Shown here: positions 7,716 through 15,772 of the stretch, one piece after another | Position numbering within the stretch: the first letter of the stretch is position 1 | Layout: the number at the start of each line of letters is the position of its first letter | Source: VAZQ01 sp963712565 | Lineage (GTDB): Bacteria > Pseudomonadota > Alphaproteobacteria > Rhizobiales > Xanthobacteraceae | Direction: 5' to 3' | Assembly (NCBI GenBank): GCA_963712565.1 | Contig: CAVQIP010000034.1 | Coordinates: forward strand, 149,589 to 213,588 | DNA length: 64,000 nucleotides | Position numbers and translations under genes: made by a program | Notes under the pieces: model-generated | The model's database searches: none | What the model saw: only the letters and a program-made list of their open reading frames with translations | Told to the model about the DNA's origin: nothing

Positions 7716-10496
7716 TCACTTGACCGCCTCGAGCGCGGACGCGTCTGTCGGCGCTGCGACCGCGTCGCGCGTGCCCGCCACCGGAATACGGAAGGAGAAG
7801 GTCGCGCCCTTGCCGATTTCGCTCTCGACCCAGATCTCGCCGTTGAAATGCCGGAGAATTTCACGGGAGATGGGGAGGCCCAGCCCGGTTCCTGCCGGCT
7901 TTTCGGTGAGCGTGTTGCCCGCTTGCTGGAAGCGCTCGAAAATCCTGCTGTGATCCTTCTTGTCGACGCCGATCCCGTTGTCGCGAACATCGACACGCAA
8001 GGCACCGTCCTCCCGCCGCGCCTCCAGCCGCACCCAACCCGTCTCCTTGTCGGAGAACTTCACGGCATTGGAAATGAGATTGACGATGACCTGCATCAAC
8101 CTGTCAGCGTCGACGTGCACGATCGGCAGATCATCCTCGAGGGCGATCTCGAGTTGCACCTTGCCATGCTTGCGAACGAGGCCCTTGGTGGCGGCCACGG
8201 CCTGCTCGATGACCCCGCGCGGCGCGATATCGGCCATGTGCCATTCGATCTTGCCCGCCTCCATCTTGGCCAGATCGAGGATGTCGTTGAGGAGCCGGGT
8301 CAGGCGCTCGCTTTCCTGCACGATGATCTGGAGGAACTCGCGGCGCTCCTCGATCGGCAAATTCGGGTAGTCGTGCACGATTTCGCTGAAGGAGCGGATC
8401 GAGGTGAGCGGTGTCCGGAGCTCGTGGCTCACCGTCGTGACGAAGTCGTCCTTGAGCTTGTCGAGCTCCTTGAGCCGCTCGTTCGCGGCTCTGAGCTCGT
8501 TGGTCGCGGCTTCGAGCTCCCGGCTCTTCTCCTCCAGCCGTCGGCTGTAGACGATGAGCTCGGAGGCTTCGTCCAGGATCTGCATGACCTCGTCGATGTC
8601 GTGCATCTCCTCGCGCAGCACCGAGGCGACCATGATGCGCGCCGACGAGGCGCCGATGGCGCCGGCGAGCTGACGCTCGACATAGGACACGATATCGGCA
8701 TCGGCCGGGCTGGCATCGTCGAGGCGGCGGTCGCGTTCGCGCGTGAAGCGATGGAACGCGGCTTGCGCCAGTGGCTCGCCGAGGAAGCGAGCAAGCAGGC
8801 GCCGCAAATCTCCGATCGTGGCCCGACCGCGCCAGATCCGCGTTCCGGCTGCTGCTCGGCCGAAGATGTCCACGAACTGGTTGGCCTGGCTGCGCTCGAT
8901 GATGGTCTGCGAGGTTACCAGCGAGACGGCTATGTAGAGCCCGATATTGACGACCATCGTCCAGAACAGGGCATGCGCAATCGAATCGAGGCCGGACAGC
9001 CCGAACAACTCGTAAGGACGCAATAGCGCGAAGCCGAACGGACCTTCATTCACGAAGCTTTCTCCGATCCAACCGGAGCGGGCGAAGGACGGCAACAGCA
9101 ACGTGTAGATCCAGACGAGAAAGCCGCCGGTCAGCCCGGCGAGTGCTCCGGCCTTGGTTGCTCCGGTCCAGAGAACGCCCCCGATGATCGCCGGCGCGAA
9201 CTGCGCAGCCGCCACGAAGGAGACGAGCCCGATGGTGACCAGGGCGTAGGTCTCGCCGATCAGCCGTACATACGCATAGCCGAGCAGCACGATGACCACG
9301 ATGGCGCCACGCCGGATCGCCAGCAGGACGCCGGTCAGATCGCGACGCTCCGACAGATGCAGGCGGCCGACCCGCAGCAGCGTCGGCATGACGAGGTCGT
9401 TGCACACCATGGTGCTGAGCGCCACGGTCTCGACGATCATCATGCCGGTCGCGGCGGAAAGCCCGCCGATGAAGGCGAGCAGCGCGATCGTTTGCTGATG
9501 CTCCGCCATCGGCAGGGCCAGCACGAACGTATCGGCGTCCACGCTTCCACGCGGGAAGTGGAGCAGGCCGCCGAACGCGATGGGCAGCACGAAGATGTTG
9601 ATCAGGAGAAGATAGAGCGGGAATAGCCAGACGGCCTTCTTGACGTGCCGCTCGTCGACGTTCTCGACCACGAGCACCTGGAACTGCCGGGGCAGGACGA
9701 AAATCGCCACCATCGCGAGCACGGTGAGCGAGATCCAGCTGGTGTAACCGGTGCCTCCATCGATGGTGAACAGCTTGGCCAGATCGCCCGAGGACGCGGC
9801 GCGCGAGAACAGGTCGCCGAACCCTTGATACACCCCGTAGGTGACGAACACTCCTACCCCGAGGAACGCCAACAGCTTGACCACCGACTCGAAGGCGACG
9901 GCCGCTACCATTCCCTCGTGGTGCTCGCTCGCATCGATGTGCCGCGTCCCGAACAGGATGGCGAAGGCCGCCATGATGAGGGCCACATAGAGCGCCGTGT
10001 CTTGCAGGACGGGAGTGGAACCCGACTGCGCCGGCATCACGATGTCCGGATAGCCGAGCAGCACCGAGAAGCTCATCGAGATCGCCTTGAGCTGCAACGA
10101 GATGTACGGAAGAATCCCGACCACCGCGATAATCGTCACCAAGCCGCCGAGATTGGAGCTCTTCCCATAGCGGGAGGCGATGAAGTCGGCGATCGAGGTG
10201 ATACGGTTGACCTTGCTGATGCGAATGATCTTCCGGATCAGGTACCATCCCAGGATGAAAGTCAGGGTGGGGCCGATATAGATCGGCAGAAATCCGACGC
10301 CGCTGGAGGCGGCGCGCCCGACGCTGCCGTAGAAGGTCCAGGACGTGCAATAGACGGCGATCGACAGCGCGTAGATGTACGGATTGCCGATGATGCTCTG
10401 TCCGCGATCCGCCCGCTTGTCGCCGTAATAGGCGATGGCGAACAGCAGACACAGATAGAGGAACGCGACGATGACGATGGTCGGCGCGGTGAGCAT
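7716..10496 (-). CDS. Sodium/solute symporter-histidine kinase fusion (CbrA/CrbS-like)
   Basis: A 926-residue inner-membrane sensor. Residues ~1-520 form an SSS transporter-like module with 12-13 helices (YIYALSIAVYCTSWTFYGSV, GGLSAATGMMIVETVALSTM). A linker and coiled coil (ELIVYSRRLEEKSRELEAAT) lead to a HisKA domain with the phosphoacceptor His in TVSHELRTPLTSIRSFSEIV. The HATPase follows with N-box NLISNAVKFSD, G1 DVRDNGIGVD and G2 GTGLGLPISREI. All kinase motifs are intact. Such fusions (CbrA in Pseudomonas, CrbS in Vibrio) sense or follow transport of small nutrients and control carbon use. ATG 10496 has GAGGAC upstream. It is last in a four-gene operon whose first gene is a response regulator, its likely partner. 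Confidence 0.88.
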   Translation of the reverse strand: MLTAPTIVIVAFLYLCLLFAIAYYGDKRADRGQSIIGNPYIYALSIAVYCTSWTFYGSVGRAASSGVGFLPIYIGPTLTFILGWYLIRKIIRISKVNRITSIADFIASRYGKSSNLGGLVTIIAVVGILPYISLQLKAISMSFSVLLGYPDIVMPAQSGSTPVLQDTALYVALIMAAFAILFGTRHIDASEHHEGMVAAVAFESVVKLLAFLGVGVFVTYGVYQGFGDLFSRAASSGDLAKLFTIDGGTGYTSWISLTVLAMVAIFVLPRQFQVLVVENVDERHVKKAVWLFPLYLLLINIFVLPIAFGGLLHFPRGSVDADTFVLALPMAEHQQTIALLAFIGGLSAATGMMIVETVALSTMVCNDLVMPTLLRVGRLHLSERRDLTGVLLAIRRGAIVVIVLLGYAYVRLIGETYALVTIGLVSFVAAAQFAPAIIGGVLWTGATKAGALAGLTGGFLVWIYTLLLPSFARSGWIGESFVNEGPFGFALLRPYELFGLSGLDSIAHALFWTMVVNIGLYIAVSLVTSQTIIERSQANQFVDIFGRAAAGTRIWRGRATIGDLRRLLARFLGEPLAQAAFHRFTRERDRRLDDASPADADIVSYVERQLAGAIGASSARIMVASVLREEMHDIDEVMQILDEASELIVYSRRLEEKSRELEAATNELRAANERLKELDKLKDDFVTTVSHELRTPLTSIRSFSEIVHDYPNLPIEERREFLQIIVQESERLTRLLNDILDLAKMEAGKIEWHMADIAPRGVIEQAVAATKGLVRKHGKVQLEIALEDDLPIVHVDADRLMQVIVNLISNAVKFSDKETGWVRLEARREDGALRVDVRDNGIGVDKKDHSRIFERFQQAGNTLTEKPAGTGLGLPISREILRHFNGEIWVESEIGKGATFSFRIPVAGTRDAVAAPTDASALEAVK

Positions 10497-10507
10497 GCGT
10501 CGTGTCC

Positions 10508-10780
10508 TCAGGCTCCCGTCCTGTCGTTCGCCGCCTCCGAGCTGCTCGGAGGAGTCTCCGCCGTCCTGGCGGGTCCGTCGTCGGCATCCGAACTTTCGAT
10601 CGCCAGCGTAACAAGCACGATGAGCAGCGTCCAAGCCGCGAACAGATAAAGGTAAAGGCTGGGAAGGCCGAGAATGCGGTCGGGCGTATTGAAGATGCCG
10701 AGGAACGGCGGTGTGAAGAGAAACACCCCGAGAAGAAACAGCGCCACCAGCCGCTCATGGGTGAGTCCGGGTCGGGACAT
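10508..10780 (-). CDS. Small two-helix membrane protein in the sensor operon
   Basis: A 90-residue protein with two hydrophobic helices (LVALFLLGVFLFTPPFLGIF and LYLYLFAAWTLLIVLVTLAI) and a polar, acidic tail. It lies 11 bases upstream of the symporter-kinase start, so co-translation is likely. A small membrane partner in this position is seen beside other symporter-kinases; it may help assembly or sensing, but this is inference. The family is unnamed to me. Confidence 0.7.
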   Translation of the reverse strand: MSRPGLTHERLVALFLLGVFLFTPPFLGIFNTPDRILGLPSLYLYLFAAWTLLIVLVTLAIESSDADDGPARTAETPPSSSEAANDRTGA

Positions 10781-10842
10781 GGGTTCATTCCCTGGTTTTG
10801 CGCACCGCCATCGTCGCCGGGGGATGTCCGTCCCGGTGGCGA

Positions 10843-13002
10843 TCAGAACTGCGCGAGTTGCCGGCGCTCGGCGACCAGACGGCTCGAAATCTTGAAGGCC
10901 TGACCCAAGGTTCGTATCCCGCGCGCCTCCAGCAGATCCAACAGCCTTACCCAGATTGCCGCCGTTGCCATGGCATCGCCGAGCGCGGTATGGCGGCCGG
11001 TGACGACCACGCCCAGCCGCTCGGCCGTAGCCATCAGCGAATGGTTGACCGGCTCGTCGCTCACATAGATCGAAAGCAGGAGCGCATCGAGCACCGGGTT
11101 GTCGAACCGGACACCCGCCTCATCTTGCTTGAGCTCCAGAAAACGCATGTCGAAGGCGGCATTCCAGGCGATGAGGACGCCATCGCCGACGAAATTCTTG
11201 AACTGGGGAAGCACGATGCGCGCCGGCGGCTTGTCACGCGCCATGTCCGCGGTGATGCCGTGAATGCGCACGCTCGACGCTGGAATCGAGCGGCCGGGAT
11301 TGATCAGGCGCTCGAAGGTCTCTCCGGTGAGGATTCGCCCGTTGACGATGCGCACCGCGGCGATCGCGATGAGCTCGTCGCCCTCCGACGGCCTGAGCCC
11401 GGTGGTCTCGGTGTCGAACACGACATAGCGCAACTCTTTGAGCGGGGTATCGGCGAGCGCCGTGTCGGCAACCTTGAACAGGTCGAAATCGTAATACTCC
11501 GGCCGCGGCGCGACCGGCGGTTCGATGCTTACGATCTGCGGGCGCTCGGGCAGGCGCAGCGGCAATCTGAGGCAGGCGCCGCCGTCGCCCTTGGGCTTGC
11601 TCCACAAGTCACTGCCGTGCCCCTCCAGGATCTGTCGCGCCTTGCGGTTGGCGATCGTGCCTTTGAGCGGCTCATCGAGCCAGGACTCGATGGCCGCGGA
11701 AGGGATCGGCGCGCCTTCCCAAGCGACCTCCACGTAACCATACTTTTCCCCGGCCAGTGCCTCGATGTCGAAGGCGGATTTGCCCGTATAGTTTGCCACG
11801 GCACGGATCAGATGCTCTAGCGCGAGTATCAGGGAGTGACTGTCGGCCTGAAGCCAAAGCGGCATGCCTACCGGCGTCAGCTCGATGCGGTCATTTTCGG
11901 AAAGGTGCCGTTGCAGCACCCTGAACAGATCGAGCGAATGGATGTCGGACATCGGCCAGGGGCCGGCGGTGAGCCGCTCGTAGCGGCGCGAGGCCTCGAG
12001 GAAGCGGTCATTGAGATTCTCCACTTCCTTGGCGATGATCTCCTCGAAGGCGATGCGGTCTTCGTCCTTGAGCGCGGGATTGGCGAACAGAGTCTCGGCG
12101 GCAGCCCTGAGATTCGCCAGCGGGCGACGCCATTCCACCATGGTCTCGCGCAGGATGGCGTCGCGCAGCGCCAGGTTCTCGATCTGCGGACCGATGTCGG
12201 CGAATGACAGAACGTAGCCGGACACAACCCCTGACGGCTGCCGCACCAGGCTCAAGCGGGTCTCGAGGAGCGTTCCGACGTCGACGGTTGCGCAGACGAA
12301 GCGGTGGCTCGGCTGCTCGCTCGCGCGCTGAGCCGCGTCGCGCCCGGCTTTCCCGGCCGCCTGCCCTCCCTGCTGCAGCAGTTCGAGCGTCTGCAGGATC
12401 GGCTCGCCGGTGAGCAGGCCGAACAGCGACCGACCGAGACCCAGCGCATCGCGCATGTTGAGAATGCGCGCCGCGGCCTGGTTGTAGAGCAGGATGCGGT
12501 GCTCCGAATTGCAGACGATAATCCCCTCGGTCAGGTCGAGCAGGATTGCTTCAAGCCAGCTCTTTTGCTCCTCGGTACGCTGCGTGGCGCCCGCGATCGC
12601 CTCTACCGTCCCGGTCCGCGCCGCCGCGAGCTTTTGCGCCAGTTGCTCGACGGCACGTGGAAGCCGTTCGAGGGCGTGGCGGGAGGGCATCAACAGCCCG
12701 CGACTCTGCTGGGTCAGGGCCAGCGTTTCCGCTTCGCCCGTCAACACCTGGATGGGTCGCACGACCCACAAGTAAAGAACGGCCCAGGCGGCCGAGAACA
12801 GCACCAGCATGCCGCCAAAGCTCACCAATATCAGAGAACCGATGCGCGGCAGGTGCTCTTCAATGGGGCCCCTGGCCTGAGTGATCGACCCCAGCACCAC
12901 CGCCGAAACCAGGAAGCACGCCCCGGCGAGAATCCCCAGCACGAGCGGCACCAGCACATTCAAGCGCACGGGTGCGATGCCCTTGCGCGCCCGCTCATTC
13001 AT
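10843..13002 (-). CDS. Membrane sensor pseudokinase fused to a DnaQ-type 3'-5' exonuclease
   Basis: A 719-residue protein. Two membrane helices (about 14-38 and 56-80) and a HAMP-like linker are followed by a PAS domain (~146-270, LTEGIIVCNSEHRILLYNQA). A histidine-kinase-like region follows (~275-490), but the expected phosphoacceptor position reads MVEWRRPLANLRAA, with no His. The ATP-binding motifs are degenerate: the N-box Asn is not evident and there is no DxGxG. Residues ~525-690 are a complete DEDDh exonuclease: ExoI VVFDTETTGL (D530, E532), ExoII WNAAFDMRF (N614, D618), ExoIII HTALGDA (H671, D676). ATG 13002 overlaps the response regulator stop by 8 bases, so translation is coupled. 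Substrate and function are unknown. Confidence 0.85.
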   Translation of the reverse strand: MNERARKGIAPVRLNVLVPLVLGILAGACFLVSAVVLGSITQARGPIEEHLPRIGSLILVSFGGMLVLFSAAWAVLYLWVVRPIQVLTGEAETLALTQQSRGLLMPSRHALERLPRAVEQLAQKLAAARTGTVEAIAGATQRTEEQKSWLEAILLDLTEGIIVCNSEHRILLYNQAAARILNMRDALGLGRSLFGLLTGEPILQTLELLQQGGQAAGKAGRDAAQRASEQPSHRFVCATVDVGTLLETRLSLVRQPSGVVSGYVLSFADIGPQIENLALRDAILRETMVEWRRPLANLRAAAETLFANPALKDEDRIAFEEIIAKEVENLNDRFLEASRRYERLTAGPWPMSDIHSLDLFRVLQRHLSENDRIELTPVGMPLWLQADSHSLILALEHLIRAVANYTGKSAFDIEALAGEKYGYVEVAWEGAPIPSAAIESWLDEPLKGTIANRKARQILEGHGSDLWSKPKGDGGACLRLPLRLPERPQIVSIEPPVAPRPEYYDFDLFKVADTALADTPLKELRYVVFDTETTGLRPSEGDELIAIAAVRIVNGRILTGETFERLINPGRSIPASSVRIHGITADMARDKPPARIVLPQFKNFVGDGVLIAWNAAFDMRFLELKQDEAGVRFDNPVLDALLLSIYVSDEPVNHSLMATAERLGVVVTGRHTALGDAMATAAIWVRLLDLLEARGIRTLGQAFKISSRLVAERRQLAQF

Positions 13003-13384
13003 TGCGGGACCCTCCGGCAGGACCCAGTACCTTCTCGACCTGAGCCACCACCTCTTTGGTCGAGAACGGCTTGGTGATGTAGTCGTCGGCGCCCATGGCC
13101 ATCCCCTTCTCGCGCTCGACGTCGCGGCCCTTGGCCGTGAGCATGATAACGCGGACACTGGCCCAGCGTGGATTTGCCCGGATGGTCTGGCAAACGTCGA
13201 AGCCGTCGCGCTTGGGCATCATCGCGTCGAGCAACACCAGGTCCGGCTGGCTCTTGGCGATTTCGTCCAGCGCCTGCTCGCCGTCGCGCGCCACCCGGAC
13301 GTCGTAGCCGGCCTTCGTCATGAGGAACTGCAGCGACCGCACGATATTCGGCTCGTCGTCGACGATGAGCACGCTGCGGACCAT
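12995..13384 (-). CDS. Single-domain response regulator
   Basis: A 129-residue CheY-like receiver domain with no output domain. The acidic pair is in LIVDDEPNIV, the phosphorylation site is Asp53 (LVLLDAMMPKRDG), the conserved Thr is in MLTAKG and the Lys in ITKPFS. All catalytic residues are present. ATG 13384 is preceded by GGAGGA; an earlier in-frame ATG (13399) has no such site. It is first in an operon with the pseudokinase-exonuclease, a small membrane protein and the symporter-kinase, which is its probable phosphodonor. Confidence 0.85.
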   Translation of the reverse strand: MVRSVLIVDDEPNIVRSLQFLMTKAGYDVRVARDGEQALDEIAKSQPDLVLLDAMMPKRDGFDVCQTIRANPRWASVRVIMLTAKGRDVEREKGMAMGADDYITKPFSTKEVVAQVEKVLGPAGGSRNE

Positions 13385-13752
13385 GCTTCCTCCGTTCACT
13401 GCCCGCGCCGGGGCTCGTCAACGTGAGCAATACAGCGCAGCTGCGTTGCGCGCCGCCGGAACGGCTGAACCGTTGCGGGCGCTTGCCCGAAACAATTAAT
13501 TTATCACAAAAAGCTGCGCCGGATAGGAGCCGTCCTGTTGCACCGAGCGGTTGCGCGAGCCTTGGCTCGCCTGCCGCCGACGGGGGCGGCGCCCGTCACG
13601 ATCGGCACTCCCCTCCGTTACGATTTGACCAAAACTGTGGGCGCTTGAGTATCGTACGGCCTTTCGGTCCACACACTCGCTTGTGATGGCGCAGGCGGCG
13701 GATTCGCGGCAAGATGGTGGTCGCTGGACCCGTTCCCTCCACCGGGGGCGAC
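13385..13752. other. Divergent intergenic region
   Basis: Between the sensor operon (leftward) and a membrane-protein gene (rightward). It holds an AT-rich patch (AACAATTAATTTATCACAAA, about 13491-13510) that is likely to carry the operon promoter. No gene-like frame and no clear operator is visible. Confidence 0.4.
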
Positions 13753-14121
13753 ATGGAACACATGCGAGAGGTCGCCTTCGCGACCGTGTTGCGCGCCTGC
13801 GGCTTCGGCTCGCTGGCCATCTTCTGCGTGATGATCGGCTTGTCGTTCGAGCCGCGCGCCGCCTTCCAGGCCGGCGGATTTCTCACCACCTTGATGGCCG
13901 TCATCCTCGCCTTCAAGGCGCGCGAGGCCTTGACCAAGAACTATCGCAAAACCGAGATGTGGCTGTACTTGCCCAAGGAGGTCCGCCCACCCGAGGCCTA
14001 TGCCCAGTGGGCGAGCTCGACCGTGCTGCGCGAGACCTATCTCACCTTCGCGAAGTGGACGTCCGTGATCGCCATCGTCATGTGGGTGCTGGCGCTCGGT
14101 TTCTCACTGGTCGGGACGTAA
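13753..14121 (+). CDS. Conserved two- to three-helix membrane protein, unknown
   Basis: A 122-residue protein with hydrophobic segments at about residues 12-50 (LAIFCVMIGLSFEP, GGFLTTLMAVILAFKA) and 95-120 (WTSVIAIVMWVLALGFSLVG). The middle is soluble and acidic (EMWLYLPKEVRPPEAYAQWA). ATG 13753 follows a GGGGGC site; an upstream ATG (13714) has no visible site. Proteins with this sequence pattern are common unnamed Rhizobiales membrane proteins. No function can be assigned. Confidence 0.6.
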   Translation: MEHMREVAFATVLRACGFGSLAIFCVMIGLSFEPRAAFQAGGFLTTLMAVILAFKAREALTKNYRKTEMWLYLPKEVRPPEAYAQWASSTVLRETYLTFAKWTSVIAIVMWVLALGFSLVGT

Positions 14122-14215
14122 TTGATCGGAACCGGCCGCAGGAGACTGGTCATCGCTGGCTGCGCCGACCCGCGGCTTTGATCGACGGGTTCGAGGCCAA
14201 TTCCGGCGAGTCCCG

Positions 14216-14422
14216 CTATCCAAACGAATCCATCAGCCCCGACAACATCATGGTGAAGCTCAAGGCGAACGCGGAGCAAAATGCGACGCCAATATATGGC
14301 TCCCATTCAGTTCCAACGAAGCGATGCGTCTTGCCGTCGCGCGGCAAGCACTTCCAGAACACAACGAGGGTAACGGCCATCACCATAACCCCCAAGAGGA
14401 ATGTCAGCACTTGAGCCCCCAA
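14216..14422 (-). CDS. 68-residue membrane protein
   Basis: Two hydrophobic segments (VLTFLLGVMVMAVTLVVFWK and AFCSAFALSFTMMLSGLMD) flank a short polar loop. The start is TTG 14422, directly after the stop of the 40-codon frame upstream, with GAGGG just before it; GTG 14410 is an alternative. It is the last of three short frames on this strand (14899 to 14216). No family is recognised. Confidence 0.45.
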   Translation of the reverse strand: MGAQVLTFLLGVMVMAVTLVVFWKCLPRDGKTHRFVGTEWEPYIGVAFCSAFALSFTMMLSGLMDSFG

Positions 14423-14545
14423 CTACCCTCGCTGGCGCGTGCAATCACCCCACAGAGGAGTGCTTACAATCACCAAAGCCATGGCCAATACCGGGATGAC
14501 GTCGAGCAGAATGTTCCAAGGCCCGGACATCGGAAGGAGTTCCAT
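14423..14545 (-). CDS. 40-residue hydrophobic peptide, tentative
   Basis: ATG 14545 begins a short frame with one hydrophobic stretch (NILLDVIPVLAMALVIVSTP). It ends in TAG immediately before the start codon of the next small protein, a layout consistent with translational coupling. No clear ribosome site is seen upstream, so it is tentative. Confidence 0.3.
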   Translation of the reverse strand: MELLPMSGPWNILLDVIPVLAMALVIVSTPLWGDCTRQRG

Positions 14546-14587
14546 ATCGTCGTCACGCGCACGGCGAACACGATGGTTCCCGGTCCT

Positions 14588-14899
14588 TCACCCACTCCGG
14601 GCCGATTCTGCGCTCTTCTTGGCAACGCCGATGAGCCACTCCGCGGTGCGCAGGAGATCGGCACGCGCGCGCCAAGAGGAAGCGGACCAATGCCGAGTCA
14701 GCAATTGGCGCGCTTTGTCGAAAAAGCTGCGCGACGTTCCGGGTTCCGACCACAAGCGCGCGATTTCGCGCATACAGCGATCACGTCTGTCGATCAGCGC
14801 TTGCCGGCCTATGGGTTCCACCTGCCGTGAGGCTCGCGGAACCTTTGCTTTCCGCCCCGACGCCTTGCCCAATAGCGGTCGGAAAATCGGGGGCGACAT
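14588..14899 (-). CDS. 103-residue hypothetical protein
   Basis: ATG 14899 has GGAGGAAG 7 bases upstream, which supports this start over ATG 14938. The basic N-terminus is followed by a soluble helical region (ARLWSEPGTSRSFFDKARQL, RARADLLRTAEWLIGVAKK) that reads as real protein. It is followed after 42 bases by two small hydrophobic frames on the same strand. I do not recognise the family. Confidence 0.45.
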   Translation of the reverse strand: MSPPIFRPLLGKASGRKAKVPRASRQVEPIGRQALIDRRDRCMREIARLWSEPGTSRSFFDKARQLLTRHWSASSWRARADLLRTAEWLIGVAKKSAESARSG

Positions 14900-15088
14900 C
14901 GCCAGCTTCCTCCACGCGAGAACTTCGCCGACCCGCATGGCAAAACCGTCGGGTGATGGATTGGGTCGGGTCCGGGAAAGCTAGGCAGCGGGGCCGTAAG
15001 GCCGCGAGTATCTTCATGTAAAGCGCGCATAAACTTTCTGTAAGTCGGGGGGCCGGCGCGCCATGCGCCCGGCGAAGCGCGCCGCACC

Positions 15089-15772
15089 TTACCGAGCGAG
15101 CCGATATCCCACGCCGAGATCGGTCAGCAGGATGCGCGGCCGGGTCGGATCGACCTCGATCTTTTTGCGGAGGTTGCGAACGACGATGCGCAGGTAGTGC
15201 GTGTCGTCGAGGTGAGAATCACCCCAAACATGCTTCATGAGCTGTTGACGCGTGACGACTCTCCCTGCGTGCTGTGCGAGGATCTGCAAGACGAGATATT
15301 CCTTCGGACCGAGGACGAGTCGCTTGCCGTCGACGGTGCCCGAGCGGGTCACCAGATTGATTTCGAGCGGACCGACTCTGACGACGGGATCGTTCGCCGG
15401 CGTGGCGATTCGGGGCCGTAACGCTGCGCGCGCCCGCGCGATCAACTCGGCGATGCCGAACGGCTTAACGACATAGTCGTCGGCACCGAGCTCGAGCAGT
15501 CGGACCTTCTCGCGTTCGCGCGAGCGCACCGTGAGCACGATGATCGGAACATTCGACCACGATCGCAGCCGCTCGAGGATTGAGGAGCCGTCCCGATCCG
15601 GCAGGCCGAGATCGAGGATCACGAGATCAGGCGGTTTCAACGTCGCAGATCGAATCCCCTCCTCCGCATCCGCCGCCTCATGCACGGTATAGCCTTCGAA
15701 CTCGAATGCCGCGCGCAAGAACTGCCGGATGTGGAGCTCGTCGTCGATGACGAGGATGGTGGCGTTACTCAT
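15089..15772 (-). CDS. OmpR/KdpE-family response regulator
   Basis: A 227-residue regulator. The receiver domain (1-118) has DD in VIDDELHIRQ, phospho-site Asp54 (VILDLGLPDRDG), Thr in VLTVRS and Lys in VVKPFG. The winged-helix DNA-binding domain (~130-225) ends LLTDLGVGYRLAR, a hallmark of KdpE-like regulators. The ATG overlaps the stop of the sensor kinase by ATGA, so the two were one translational unit. No kdpFABC genes are in the window, so the target need not be potassium transport. The divergent MHS transporter at 17786 is a candidate target (inference). Confidence 0.85.
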   Translation of the reverse strand: MSNATILVIDDELHIRQFLRAAFEFEGYTVHEAADAEEGIRSATLKPPDLVILDLGLPDRDGSSILERLRSWSNVPIIVLTVRSREREKVRLLELGADDYVVKPFGIAELIARARAALRPRIATPANDPVVRVGPLEINLVTRSGTVDGKRLVLGPKEYLVLQILAQHAGRVVTRQQLMKHVWGDSHLDDTHYLRIVVRNLRKKIEVDPTRPRILLTDLGVGYRLAR

